This document shows positions 33,485 to 43,031 of a DNA stretch of 64,000 nt, one piece after another. A program made the position numbers and the translations under genes. The notes under the pieces are model-generated. The model made no database searches. It was not told where the DNA came from and saw only the letters and a list, made by a program, of their open reading frames with translations. How positions within the stretch are numbered: the stretch's first letter is position 1; each line of letters opens with the position of its first letter. Source of the DNA: Bacteroidota bacterium (lineage in GTDB: Bacteria; Bacteroidota; Bacteroidia; AKYH767-A; OLB10); assembly GCA_016721435.1 (NCBI GenBank), contig JADKIC010000024.1, forward strand, positions 1-64,000, in the 5' to 3' direction.

Positions 33485-34161
33485 CTTTTTATAATATAAC
33501 GTAAATAATATTGCACCTCCGCGAAATCATGCGAGGCTTGTTGCTTTTTTAATGCAACAATTGCTTTCTCATAGTCTCCTGATTGACCATACATAACTCC
33601 CAGATGAAGATAGTCAAATGATCCAACAGCATAATGTTGTTTACTCAAGGTGCTTTCAATGATGGAAATTCCCTCCTGTATATTTCCCACTTTCTTATAA
33701 CAAAGTGCCTTTACTATGGCGAGATGGTATGTTCCGTTTGATGTATTTCCGATGTCAGAACCACTGATTTTTTCAAGAAGTTCAATATCGCTTATTGTTC
33801 CTTCATAATCACCAAAAAATTTATACCTCAGGGAAGCACGAACAGGTAAGTAACTTAAACTATCGTATTTTACAGCAAGATCAATATACTTCTTCCATTC
33901 AATGAAGTTTCCCGACTTGACATAAGGTGCAGCTTTTTCTCTATAAGCATATGCAAAATAGGGGCATATTAGAAGGGCAGAATCTACCAAACTATGAAAC
34001 TCCTTACTGAACTGATAAAACTTCTGCTGATTCCCGGTTAAGAGTACGCACGCTTTATACTGTGCAGTGTCTCCTTTCCATAGCAGCGCGTTGCAATTTG
34101 GTTGTGCTTGAATGATACCGGCAACTAAAACTAAAATTATACTAATCCCTGCTCTCTTCAC
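33481..34161 (-). CDS. Secreted tetratricopeptide-repeat protein
   Basis: 226 residues with a signal peptide (IIQA-Q) and TPR-like helices, clearest in HLAIVKALCYKKVGNIQEGISIIESTL and LHLGVMYGQSGDYEKAIVALKKQ (pieces). TPRs mediate protein contacts; no enzymatic domain is present. It overlaps the previous gene by 4 nt, so the pair is an operon. The last residues may be out of frame, with the true C-terminus in 33353-33484. Confidence 0.72.
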   Translation of the reverse strand: MKRAGISIILVLVAGIIQAQPNCNALLWKGDTAQYKACVLLTGNQQKFYQFSKEFHSLVDSALLICPYFAYAYREKAAPYVKSGNFIEWKKYIDLAVKYDSLSYLPVRASLRYKFFGDYEGTISDIELLEKISGSDIGNTSNGTYHLAIVKALCYKKVGNIQEGISIIESTLSKQHYAVGSFDYLHLGVMYGQSGDYEKAIVALKKQQASHDFAEVQYYLRYIIKR

Positions 34162-34652
34162 GGTAAAATATGTGTTAGTTTTCCATTTTCAATTTTCAAA
34201 ATCAGATATTGATAATAATCTACTTTCGTTTCTTTCCAGATTTTAGGTTCCCAATCATTCATTGCTTTTGCAATATTCAGCAATTGTGTAGTTATTGTCG
34301 GGGAAAACTGAAAAGGTTGATAATTCAGATCTGAACTCAGGAGTCTAAAGCGACCTGTTTCACCTTTGCAGTTTACAATAAATCGAATGCGTACCAACCC
34401 TGATTCCCGACTATCCACCGGATGATATACTGATAAAAAAAGGGAGTCTATCACTTGCTTCCCTCCCCGGTATTGTACACCATTTCCATCATTAATATAT
34501 TGTATGATCTGATCATCAGCATTACAAATCTTAAAACCAGCTTCATCCAATGTACTATCAACAACGATATCATCAATCCACCTGGTGGCTTGAGCGAATA
34601 CTTCACCAGAGCTAAAAACAAAAAGCAATAGTGTGAATACAATGGTTTTCAT
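34158..34652 (-). CDS. Secreted protein with TonB C-terminal-like domain
   Basis: 164 residues with a signal peptide (EVFA-Q). The pattern LVRIRFIVNCKGETGRFRLLSSD resembles the TonB C-terminal fold seen in many small Bacteroidota exported proteins (strand VxxxFxVxxxGxxxxxxV). No membrane anchor or proline-rich spacer is present, so it is not a classical TonB. First gene of a two-gene operon with the TPR protein. Confidence 0.55.
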   Translation of the reverse strand: MKTIVFTLLLFVFSSGEVFAQATRWIDDIVVDSTLDEAGFKICNADDQIIQYINDGNGVQYRGGKQVIDSLFLSVYHPVDSRESGLVRIRFIVNCKGETGRFRLLSSDLNYQPFQFSPTITTQLLNIAKAMNDWEPKIWKETKVDYYQYLILKIENGKLTHILP

Positions 34653-34929
34653 GCTGTTGATATAATACTTTTTAATGAGTTCCCCGATTTGCGGGTTAAA
34701 ATGTATTTATATGGTTTTAAATTCCCTCTTCAATTACCGGCTAAGATGTTGCTTCAAAAAAATGAAAAAACTTCTAACAGAATTAAAAAGTTTAGTATCG
34801 ATGACCTCATTTTCCAACTCTTTTGAAAGCAATATCTTCTGCTGTAGTGGAGGTTGTCTGACGACCGACAATATTTATTCAAAGGTGAAATCTATATGGT
34901 AGGATGCTCAAATCCTACACGTTCTCCTC

Positions 34930-36586
34930 TCATTTTTTCGTCCATCCATCCTTCAACCCCACCGTGCGATTAAACACCGGTTTAGCTGATGTGCTATCGG
35001 TATCCGGTACAAAGTATCCCTTCCGCATGAACTGGAAGAAATCTCCAGGCTTTGCATCGCCTAAGGAGGGCTCCAACATGGCTTCTGTGAATGATTTGCA
35101 GACTATCGGGATTGATGTACTCCTTGAAATCGCCTTCTTCGCTCGATGGATCTTCTACTTTGAAGAGACGGTCGTAGAGGCGCACTTCTGCTTTTATTGC
35201 ATGGGCCGCACTCACCCAGTGGATGACGCCCTTCACCTGTAATCCGCTTTGGTCGTGGCCACTCTTGCTCTCGGGAATATAGCGGGCACGCACCACCGTT
35301 ATATGGCCCTTCTCATCCTTATCAAATCCGGTACACTCTACAATATAAGCACTCTTGAGTCGGACCATCTTACCCGGGGAGAGACGGAAATATTTCTTCT
35401 CGGGGACTTCCATGAAATCATCCCGCTCAATGAATAATTCACTGCTGAACGGCATTTCACGGGTGCCGGACAGCGGATCTTCGGTGTTGTTTTCGGTCGG
35501 GAGCAGTTCCATCTGCCCTGCCGGATAATTTTCGATCACCAGCTTTAACGGATCCAGGACAGCCATCACCCGGGTAGAGCGCTTGTTCAGATCTTCCCTC
35601 ACACAAAATTCCAGCAGACCTACATCAATAATATTCTCTCTCCTCGCTACGCCCACTTTCTCAGCGAAGTTGCGGATGCTCTCAGGAGTATAACCCCTGC
35701 GCCTTAACGCAGAAATGGTGGGCATACGGGGATCATCCCAACCGCTGACATGCTTCTCCTGCACCAGTTGCAACAACTTGCGCTTGCTCATGACTGTATA
35801 GTTCAGGTTGAGGCGGGCCATCTCGTACTGCCTGCTCGGGAAGAGTTCCAGCTTTTCGATGAACCACTCGTACAGCGGCCGATGTACTTCAAACTCGAGT
35901 GTACAGATGGAATGGGTGATCTCTTCGATGGCATCACTTTGTCCATGCGCGAAATCGTACATGGGATAGATGCACCATTCGTTGCCGGTGCGGTGATGTT
36001 CGGTATGGCGTATTCGGTACATAAGAGGGTCGCGGAAATGCATGTTCGGAGAGGCCATGTCGACTTTCGCACGCAGGACTTTCTCGCCATCCTTAAATTC
36101 TCCCTTGCGCATACGTTCAAATAAATCTACATTCTCCTCAATGGTGCGGGAACGGTAAGGACTATCCGTTCCGGGAACCGTTGGTGAGCCTTTCATCGCA
36201 GCAATCTCTTCTGCGCTGCTATCATCCACATACGCCAGACCCATCTTTATCAACCGCACCGCGAAATCGTACAGCTTCGGGAAATAATCAGAGGCATAGC
36301 ATTCCTTCGCCCATTCAAAGCCCAGCCATTTGATATCCGCTTTGATGCTGTCCACATATTCGGTCTCTTCCTTCTCAGGATTGGTGTCGTCGAAACGCAG
36401 GTTCGTGGTGCCGCCAAATTGCTGTGCAAGGCCAAAATTCACACAAATCGATTTGCTATGGCCAATGTGCAAATACCCATTGGGTTCGGGCGGGAAGCGG
36501 GTTAATACGCGTCCTCCGTGTTTGCCATTTTTAATATCTTCGGCAATGATTTCCTCTAAGAAATTTGGTCCTTTTTCTACTGACAT
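34930..36586 (-). CDS. glnS: Glutaminyl-tRNA synthetase (C-terminal 60 residues in another frame)
   Basis: Class I synthetase charging tRNA-Gln. It has the HIGH motif in GYLHIGHSKS, the specificity region RFDDTNPEKEETEYVDSI, and the KMSKS variant VMSKRKLLQL. The start is fixed by TATCTTTG 4 nt before the ATG at 36586. The main frame runs to 34994, but its last 25 or so residues are not family-like; in another frame TEAMLEPSLGDAKPGD and FNRTVGLKDGW follow to a stop at 34930, as expected for the anticodon-binding barrel. The break is near 35095-35100 (CAAATCATTCAC). As glnS is essential, this break is almost surely a sequence error. Total about 551 residues. Confidence 0.92.
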
Positions 36587-36590
36587 GGTA

Positions 36591-36598
36591 CAAAGATA
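36591..36598 (-). promoter_or_regulatory. Bacteroidota -7 element (TATCTTTG) of glnS
   Basis: CAAAGATA on the plus strand, i.e. TATCTTTG on the coding strand, ends 4 nt before the ATG. No TTG at -33 distance. A leaderless or near-leaderless mRNA is implied. Confidence 0.5.
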
Positions 36599-36607
36599 GC
36601 ACGAATT

Positions 36608-36725
36608 TAAACGCCACGAGCGCAGCGATTTCGCGGCGGGCGCTGCGTTAAACCTGAAATATATAGTAGCGTGAAATTAATCGCCGCGATCGTTGCGGTT
36701 CCGTCGCGTTCGCTGCGTTTAAATC
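36608..36725. repeat. Palindromic GC-rich repeat between gltX and glnS
   Basis: Two related arms: TTTAAACGCCACGAGCGCAG on the left and GCGTTCGCTGCGTTTAAA on the right, with CGCGGCGGGCGCTGCGTTAAA and CGCCGCGATCGTTGCGG between. The whole can fold into an imperfect long hairpin. It lies downstream of glnS's promoter side and upstream of gltX's 3' side, so it could be a terminator for gltX or an intergenic mobile repeat. Confidence 0.5.
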
Positions 36726-36731
36726 TGAAGG

Positions 36732-38270
36732 TTAAATTGATGTAAGAGCTTTTTGAATTCTGGAAATAATTTCAGAACGACCAAGCAATTCTACCATCCC
36801 AAATAGATCTACACCGCTTCCCTGCCCGCTCACGATGACGCGGAACAATTGCAGCACATCACCCGGTTTCATTCCCTGCTCCGTGGCCAGTTGTTCAAAG
36901 GCCGCCTTGCAATTTTCAGCGGTGAAGTGCTCCACTTTCGTGAGTACATCCGGCAATGCCTGGAAGAAAGTTTTGGATTTCTCATTCCATCGCTTCGCAA
37001 TTACTTTCTCGTCATAGGTTGAAGGTGCTTCAAAAAGGTATTTTCCGGTCTCGTAAAACTCGTTTTCAAACTGGACTCTTTCCTTGAGTAATTTCACTGC
37101 ACCAGTTGCAAAATCATGACTTGAGCGGGGATCTTCTTCTCCTAATATCGACTTCAGTTCCATCGAAAATTTGAGTCCCAACTCTTCATCATTCGAATGA
37201 CGCAGTCGTTGTTCGTTGTACCACTTGGCTTTGTCAGGGTCAAATCGCGCACCAGCCTTGTGCACACGCTCAAATGAAAATGCATTGATGAGCTCCTCCA
37301 TCGTGAACACTTCCTGTTCTGTTCCCGGATTCCATCCCAGCATCGCCAGCATATTCACAAAAGACTCCGGATAATACCCTTTCTCGCGATAACCTGATGA
37401 GATCTCTCCCGTTACAGGATCCTTCCATTGTAACGGAAACACCGGAAATCCCAGACGATCACCATCGCGCTTGCTGAGTTTTCCATTCCCTTCCGGCTTT
37501 AACAATAGAGGAAGATGGGCATATAACGGCATGGGTATACCGAGATATTGGTAGATCAGAATATGCGCGGGAGCAGAGGGCAGCCATTCTTCTCCGCGAA
37601 TAGCATGGGTAATCTCCATCATGATATCGTCCACGATATGCGCCAGGTGATAAGTAGGCATACCATCTGCTTTGATGAGAACTTTATCATCCACCAGCGA
37701 ACTATCAAACGAAACCTCGCCTCTTATCATATCCGTGAACGTTAGTGTCTGTCCCGGATTCACTTTCAACCGGATCACATATTGCGTTCCCTGATCCAGC
37801 AAATGCCTTACTTCCTGTTCCGGCAAACTCAAAGAATTGCGCATCCCCATTCGTGTAGATGCGTCGTACTGCCATCCCTGCACGCCATCTGTCTCCGCAT
37901 TCTTCCGGGCGATATCAATATCCTCCGGGCGGTCAAAGGCATAGTAGGCATTTCCATTATTCAGCAGTTGCTGCGCATAGTTCATGTAAAAACCTTTGTG
38001 CTTGCGTTCACTCTGACGATAAGGTTCGTGTTTTCCACCAAAGCCCACACCTTCATCCGGAATGATCCCACACCAGGTGAGTGCTTCAATGATATATTCC
38101 TCTGCTCCCGGCACGTAACGATTCTGGTCGGTATCTTCAATGCGCAGGATAAATTTTCCCTGTTGCTGTTTAGCAAAGAGGTAAGCATATAGTGCAGTAC
38201 GTACACCTCCCATATGGAGCGGGCCTGTGGGGGATGGAGCGAACCTGGTTCTTGTGGTCATAGTGGTCAA
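36732..38270 (-). CDS. gltX: Glutamyl-tRNA synthetase
   Basis: 512 residues, full length and uninterrupted. It charges tRNA-Glu in the cytoplasm. The N-terminus has FAPSPTGPLHMGGVRTALYAYL (HIGH region, here HMGG), RIEDTDQNR, and the KMSKS region GKLSKRDGDRLG, followed by the alpha-helical anticodon-binding domain. The presence of both GlnRS and GluRS suggests direct glutaminylation rather than the amidotransferase route. A -7-like TACTTTCG lies upstream near 38306. Confidence 0.96.
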   Translation of the reverse strand: MTTMTTRTRFAPSPTGPLHMGGVRTALYAYLFAKQQQGKFILRIEDTDQNRYVPGAEEYIIEALTWCGIIPDEGVGFGGKHEPYRQSERKHKGFYMNYAQQLLNNGNAYYAFDRPEDIDIARKNAETDGVQGWQYDASTRMGMRNSLSLPEQEVRHLLDQGTQYVIRLKVNPGQTLTFTDMIRGEVSFDSSLVDDKVLIKADGMPTYHLAHIVDDIMMEITHAIRGEEWLPSAPAHILIYQYLGIPMPLYAHLPLLLKPEGNGKLSKRDGDRLGFPVFPLQWKDPVTGEISSGYREKGYYPESFVNMLAMLGWNPGTEQEVFTMEELINAFSFERVHKAGARFDPDKAKWYNEQRLRHSNDEELGLKFSMELKSILGEEDPRSSHDFATGAVKLLKERVQFENEFYETGKYLFEAPSTYDEKVIAKRWNEKSKTFFQALPDVLTKVEHFTAENCKAAFEQLATEQGMKPGDVLQLFRVIVSGQGSGVDLFGMVELLGRSEIISRIQKALTSI

Positions 38271-38309
38271 TGAAATAAAAACTTTAGGGGGTTACGAAAG
38301 TACGAATAT

Positions 38310-38368
38310 CCCCTGAAGTGTGATAAGAAAAAGGAGCACTCTCCTCTTTCTTATCTCTACTTCAGGGG
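38310..38368. terminator. Nested inverted repeat / strong stem-loop upstream of gltX
   Basis: CCCCTGAAGT (38310-38319) pairs with ACTTCAGGGG (38359-38368) and inside it GATAAGAAA pairs with TTTCTTATC, with AGGAG/CTCCT at the tip. Together this is a nearly continuous stem of about 25 bp. It lies between the MazG-like gene and gltX and may terminate the former or form a 5' structure of the latter. Confidence 0.5.
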
Positions 38369-38386
38369 TACGAATATACGAAATAC

Positions 38387-38482
38387 GAATGGACGAATCC
38401 GCGAATGGACGAATCCGCGAATGGACGAATCTACGAATGGACGAATCTACGAATGGACGAATCCGCGAATGAACGAATCGCG
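38387..38482. repeat. 16-bp tandem repeat, six copies
   Basis: GAATGGACGAATCCGC and its variant ending CTAC start at 38387, 38403, 38419, 38435, 38451 and 38467. A GGGATCC-like hairpin (ATCCCGC-TTT-GCGGGAT, 38504-38520) follows 22 bp later. Confidence 0.85.
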
Positions 38483-38593
38483 AAAATCATAAAAAATCAG
38501 CGTATCCCGCTTTGCGGGATCAGTGTTCCTGATAAATTATTATTCCCTCCTTAAAACGAAATGATAAAGTAAAAATGTTTTGCAAAGAATTCC

Positions 38594-38989
38594 TCAGCGC
38601 GTCAGCACGGTATCAATATCCGGAGTGAAGTATAGCTTGCTTTTCATGATCTTTCCATCTTCACGGCGGAGAGGCTGACCGTTTTCATCAAGTTTACTCA
38701 TATTGCTACGGTGAATTTCTTCAAAGACCTCTACGATCTTATGCTGCAATCCATGCGCGATAATGGTTCCGCAAAGGATATAGAGTTTATCCCCCAGGGC
38801 ATCCGCGATCTGCACCAGATCATTGTTCTTTGCGGCTTCAAGGTACTCATCGTTTTCCTCTGCCATCAAACGGTGGCGCAGTTCAATCATACGCATATCA
38901 ATATCCGCACGCGGCGATTCTTCGTAATCGAGTCCGAAGACTTCATGAAATTCTTTAACACTGTTGATGATGGAATGGAAGGAGGACAT
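38594..38989 (-). CDS. MazG-like/phosphoribosyl-ATP pyrophosphohydrolase-type NTP pyrophosphatase
   Basis: 131 residues of the all-alpha NTP pyrophosphatase superfamily. The metal-binding signature EExxE...ExxD appears as EENDEYLEAA with LVQIADALGD about 16 residues later (about residues 43-68). These enzymes hydrolyse NTPs or modified nucleotides to NMP and PPi; the exact substrate is unknown. The C-terminal block SNMSKLDENGQPLRREDGKI resembles phage and bacterial HisE/MazG-like proteins that carry a Lys-rich nucleotide loop. Confidence 0.78.
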   Translation of the reverse strand: MSSFHSIINSVKEFHEVFGLDYEESPRADIDMRMIELRHRLMAEENDEYLEAAKNNDLVQIADALGDKLYILCGTIIAHGLQHKIVEVFEEIHRSNMSKLDENGQPLRREDGKIMKSKLYFTPDIDTVLTR

Positions 38990-39167
38990 GGTAATTAGGT
39001 GTTGGTATGGCTAAGATAGCAGTTGGAAAATTCCCTTTATTCAATACTATTCCATTGTTCAAAACATCCCGAATGACAGAATCTAACCGACACCATTTCA
39101 GAAACTTGACAATACAGGAAAAATCAACTGTTAAAAAGACAAGATGTTCTCCCAAAGATCGGCACTT

Positions 39168-40103
39168 TCACCGTACTATTTCCAGTCTGCGAAAATACCT
39201 TTTCTCATTTGCTTCCATCTGCAAATAATACATCCCCACAGCAAACATCCTTACATCCAAATATACAATTCCCGTAGTTGACATCTGCCGCAACAACAGT
39301 CTTCCGTTCTGATCAAAGACCGATATCATCCCCGTCTGTGTCGAAAGATTCTTCAGATAAAAACCATCGGAGGCAGGATTCGGCCAGAGTTCGAATTGCT
39401 CTTCAGATGTTTCTTCCAACCCTACGATGACCAACAAATAGGTAACAATGATAGAATCGCAACCGGCAGATGAAATGAAATTATCAACATATACTCCGGT
39501 AGTTTGTTGCCAGACACCTGCGAGGAAGGCACTATCGCCGGAATTTATCACCAATTGTGTGGTATCGGCATAATTCGGATATACGCCAAGGTTAGTGATG
39601 AGGATGGTATCACAGGCACCACTGCCGGGAATAGTATCGTAAAACGTTCCCGCTGCGGTTTGCCAGGCATTGTTGATGAATACCGAATCCCCCGTGCAGA
39701 TGCTGATCGTACTGATGACAGGAATTCCACCTGCCACAACAACAGTGAGCACTGCGGTATCGCAAAAACTGAGGTTGCTGTTACATTCAATTACAGTAAT
39801 GGTGTTGTTGCCATTCACATTCCAGGTTACGGTAACCTGATTGATGCCGCTGCTTCCGGTAATGTTACCGCCATTAACACTCCAGTTATAACTGCTGCCG
39901 GGGTGTAATGTAGCTGTATAAGAAATATTAACGGCCTGCGATTGACAGAGCGCTGTTGCACCGGTAATCGTAGTGGTAAATGTCACGATCACGGTGGTGG
40001 TGACGATACTGTCGCAGCCATTGATTGTGGTAAAATTATCAATATAGGTGCCCGGTGTTTTTCTCCATGCTCCTGCCAGAAAGACACTATCTCCGCTTAC
40101 CAC
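39168..40103 (-). CDS. T9SS-sorted surface protein, C-terminal part (frameshifted)
   Basis: 311 residues. PKD/Ig-like repeated strands (FNWSVNGGNITGSSGINQVTVTW-type, shortened) and a repeated CDSIIVTYLL-like motif with ICTGDSVFINNAWQTAAGTFYD precede the C-terminal sorting domain: FELWPNPASDGFYL, FDQNGRLLL, GMYYLQMEANEKRYFRRLEIVR. It is the second part of the gene that begins at 41571; the frames change between 40103 and 40123. Confidence 0.82.
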   Translation of the reverse strand: MVSGDSVFLAGAWRKTPGTYIDNFTTINGCDSIVTTTVIVTFTTTITGATALCQSQAVNISYTATLHPGSSYNWSVNGGNITGSSGINQVTVTWNVNGNNTITVIECNSNLSFCDTAVLTVVVAGGIPVISTISICTGDSVFINNAWQTAAGTFYDTIPGSGACDTILITNLGVYPNYADTTQLVINSGDSAFLAGVWQQTTGVYVDNFISSAGCDSIIVTYLLVIVGLEETSEEQFELWPNPASDGFYLKNLSTQTGMISVFDQNGRLLLRQMSTTGIVYLDVRMFAVGMYYLQMEANEKRYFRRLEIVR

Positions 40104-40122
40104 ATTTACGGTGTTCTGTATA

Positions 40123-41571
40123 CTATAGGCGGGAGATGGTTCCCAGTGTTACGATTACCGTGCTATCGCAACCGTTCGCGCTCGTGTACACCTGCGTATA
40201 CACTCCTGCGTTGAATTGCCATTGTCCGTGGATGAGAATACTGTCACCGCTGCAGATACTCTGCGTTTGATTGACAGTTTGAGATGAATAGATATTTACT
40301 ATTAGCTGCGCGGTATCGCAAATGGTTTGTCCGGCATTGCACTCAATGACAGTGATCGAATGAAATCCTGTGGCATTCCAGTTGACCTGAACAGCGTTCG
40401 TGCCTTGTCCTGAAACGATGGAACCACCGATGATATTCCAGCTATAAGAATTTCCTGAAGTTAGTGGTGTGCTATATCCCTGCGGATTTGTAACAGGGCT
40501 GCAAAAAGAAGCTAGTCCGGAAATGACAGCGCTGAAACTGTTGATGGAAGTATCTACATTCACAACAACACCAAAACTACGCCCCCAGTTCCCTGCTATG
40601 TCTTTTGCTCTCATATACAGCGTATGCGTACCCTGCGACACGGGCGAAGGGATCGTGTTGCCTGCAATGGTTTCTAAAGCATTGTTAAAATTTCCATCAA
40701 AGGCAATCATCGGAGTGGCGTTACCGTTACCCGGATCTGTATCAAAATAATATTCACCGGAAATTACTTTAACTGCACGTATAGTACTGATGGAAGATTG
40801 AATTTCTACAATCGTGCTAAAAACAACACCCCAATTGCCGGCCGCATCCTTCACACGAAGACCAAGACGATGAACACCCGGATTCAGCGCAGCTACGGAC
40901 AGCGGATTGTAGACCACTTCCAGCGCCTGGTTGAAATTACCATCAAATGCCAGTAAGACATTTCCATTTCCGGGGCCCGGATCAGTATCCCAGAAATATT
41001 CAGCGGCTGCAATGTTTACAGAACGTGTAGAAGTAATATTGGGTTCCTTGTTTATAATCAGAGAAAAAACAGGTCCCCAATTTCCTGCAACATCCTTTGC
41101 CCGGATATTCAAGGTATGAACTCCTTGACCGGCAGGTAATGCGAGCGAATTTTTAATGAGGGTTTCAATCGCCTCATCGAAATTCCCGTTAAAAGCAATC
41201 ATGGCGGTTGCATTACCCTGACCCGGATCATTATCCCAAAACACTTCGGCTTCATCCACAGCAATAGCTCTGATGGTAGTGATATTCGGTAATACCTGAA
41301 CGGTAGTACGAAAAACAGGTCCCCACGTATTGTCACCATCTTTGAAACGCACCGCAAAGATATGTGAGCCTATAGAAGGCAAATTGCTGACCGTGGCCAG
41401 CGCATCTTCTATCGCTTCGTTAAACGATCCGTCCACTGCTGTTAACACCATTCCGTTTCCAATACCCGGATCAGTATCCCAGAAATACTCCGCCGTTTGA
41501 ATCGACTGTGCATGAATAGCTGTAGTAATTGCCATCATACAGGTCAGCATGCAGATAAATTTCTTCATCAT
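40123..41571 (-). CDS. T9SS-sorted surface protein, N-terminal part with about 110-residue tandem repeats (frameshifted)
   Basis: 482 residues. After a signal peptide (AIHA-Q) come four near-identical repeats of about 85-90 residues, each beginning AEYFWDTDPGxGNG and containing FDGNFNxAxE and RxKDxAGNWGxVF. A region with Cys and a GDSILIHGQWQFNAGVYTQVY motif follows, matching the same motif in the C-terminal part. I do not recognise the repeat's family function; such repeats occur in exported adhesin-like or choice-of-anchor proteins. Combined size about 800 residues. Confidence 0.8.
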   Translation of the reverse strand: MMKKFICMLTCMMAITTAIHAQSIQTAEYFWDTDPGIGNGMVLTAVDGSFNEAIEDALATVSNLPSIGSHIFAVRFKDGDNTWGPVFRTTVQVLPNITTIRAIAVDEAEVFWDNDPGQGNATAMIAFNGNFDEAIETLIKNSLALPAGQGVHTLNIRAKDVAGNWGPVFSLIINKEPNITSTRSVNIAAAEYFWDTDPGPGNGNVLLAFDGNFNQALEVVYNPLSVAALNPGVHRLGLRVKDAAGNWGVVFSTIVEIQSSISTIRAVKVISGEYYFDTDPGNGNATPMIAFDGNFNNALETIAGNTIPSPVSQGTHTLYMRAKDIAGNWGRSFGVVVNVDTSINSFSAVISGLASFCSPVTNPQGYSTPLTSGNSYSWNIIGGSIVSGQGTNAVQVNWNATGFHSITVIECNAGQTICDTAQLIVNIYSSQTVNQTQSICSGDSILIHGQWQFNAGVYTQVYTSANGCDSTVIVTLGTISRL

Positions 41572-41602
41572 TCTATGGTTGTTTTGATAAATGATGAATA
41601 GA

Positions 41603-42586
41603 TTAACGATCGTAGGAGCTGGCTTTAATATTCAAGGTGTTTCCCTGTCGCACATTAAAGGGATAGGTATACATAAATACCCTGGCTCCACCTGCATGAA
41701 TTGGGAAGAAATTATTCAGTGTAAATGAACCGCCATAAGCGCCGGGATCACCGATACTCAGATCGAGATCGTAATAGGGTGCCGCAGGATTTCCGTTATC
41801 TATTGCTGTAGAACCAACACTCAGCTGCCCGTCGGCCTGAAGCGTTACGGGAACGGAAGCAGTATTGTTGCCGCTGAACGTCCAGCCAGTAGAAATCGGA
41901 GTAGTGAAATTGCTTTCCACATGATTATAATAAATATTCGTGGTACCCAAATTACTTCCGATATTATAAATACCATAATTATTCCCTGTTGATGTCGCGT
42001 CGATGACATTGTTCATCACTTCACAAATAGCGCTTGTTTGAACATTGGAGATGCGCAACCCGAAAGTAGTACTTGATGTAGAGTAGGCCAGTATCGTATT
42101 ATTATAAATGAGGTTATACCCGCTTGCGAGACTCACCAATTCAATGCCGGTTGAGCGGTGTTTAATAAAATTATTACGGAGATGTAGCCGTGATGTAGTG
42201 GTGGTGATGTATACTGCTTCCGTAGAAGTGTTATTCATATTCACTTTATTGCCAATAATCGCCAGCGTGTCGTTCAGCGTTGCGCTGCCGCTTGAAAACC
42301 AAATTGCCCTGCTCACTCCTGATGTAATATCACAACCAATCACACTGCCAAAGTACGCGCGAATATAACCACTGTCAAACTGTGTATGTACCACATTGAC
42401 GCCATAGCCTGCAGCGGGCAGCTCCACATATCCCGACATCAGCCAACTACCGAAAATATTTATTGTGGCTACTTTGTTTCCGGAGGGGGGAGAAGAGGTA
42501 ATGATATTGCCATTTGTATTTCTCATTCCGATAAAGGTGACGGTCTTTCCGGAAGCAATATTCACCGTATAGTTTCCCTGCACCAC
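41603..42586 (-). CDS. Right-handed beta-helix surface protein, main part (frameshifted)
   Basis: 327 residues dominated by parallel beta-helix rungs with Asn-rich turns (LHLRNNFIKHRSTGIEL, NLIYNNTILAYS, ICEVMNNVIDATSTGNNYGIYN). Such folds are found in polysaccharide lyases and adhesins. It is followed 31 nt upstream of the T9SS gene, and no sorting domain is at its own C-terminus. The ORF start is not real: the signal peptide is in 42637-42831, reached through the third frame. Confidence 0.78.
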   Translation of the reverse strand: MVQGNYTVNIASGKTVTFIGMRNTNGNIITSSPPSGNKVATINIFGSWLMSGYVELPAAGYGVNVVHTQFDSGYIRAYFGSVIGCDITSGVSRAIWFSSGSATLNDTLAIIGNKVNMNNTSTEAVYITTTTSRLHLRNNFIKHRSTGIELVSLASGYNLIYNNTILAYSTSSTTFGLRISNVQTSAICEVMNNVIDATSTGNNYGIYNIGSNLGTTNIYYNHVESNFTTPISTGWTFSGNNTASVPVTLQADGQLSVGSTAIDNGNPAAPYYDLDLSIGDPGAYGGSFTLNNFFPIHAGGARVFMYTYPFNVRQGNTLNIKASSYDR

Positions 42587-42636
42587 GAAGAAAGTATCGT
42601 TTTCGAAAGGTAGAAACTCCAGCGCCTTCGTTATAA

Positions 42637-42831
42637 TTACATTTTCAATCCAGGGTATATTCCCTGCTCTGTTCTTGATAATGATCCGATCGCCATCGGC
42701 TGCAGCGTTAACAGCATCTGTAATGGTGGCATAAGCCGGAGGAAGTCCGAATTTTCTACAACGATATCGTTGGCCCGGATTTGATGGAGGAAGAGGAAAG
42801 AGAGGAGAAGGGTGGCAAGTGCGGTTTTCAT
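42637..42831 (-). CDS. Beta-helix protein, N-terminal fragment with signal peptide (frameshifted)
   Basis: 64 residues: a signal peptide (FLHQIRA) and NDIVVENS, then the frame is lost. In the alternative frame GLPPAYATITDAVNAAADGD and FENDTFFVVQGNYTVNI follow to 41603, as expected for the start of a beta-helix protein (ITDAVNAAADGD is the common entry motif). One base inserted near 42752 restores it. Confidence 0.7.
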   Translation of the reverse strand: MKTALATLLLSFLFLHQIRANDIVVENSDFLRLMPPLQMLLTLQPMAIGSLSRTEQGIYPGLKM

Positions 42832-43031
42832 TGGGGTATAAATGCGTTGAGGTTTGTGGGGGCTAAAGTAAAATAATATCTTTTATCTTCAATATAGAGC
42901 TTGCAACTTCTTAAACATCTTGTGTTAATATTTCACAGGTGATGCTTACAAAATTCCGAAAAATGAACGCCCTCTTTATCAGAATTAAGATTTTTGATTT
43001 TGAGGAGATGTTTCCACAAACTGTCACACTT

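Noticed and set aside
36608..38590. T-box riboswitch upstream of gltX or glnS
   Set aside because: No T-box or specifier-loop pattern; glnS seems leaderless and the gltX upstream structures are simple hairpins and tandem repeats.
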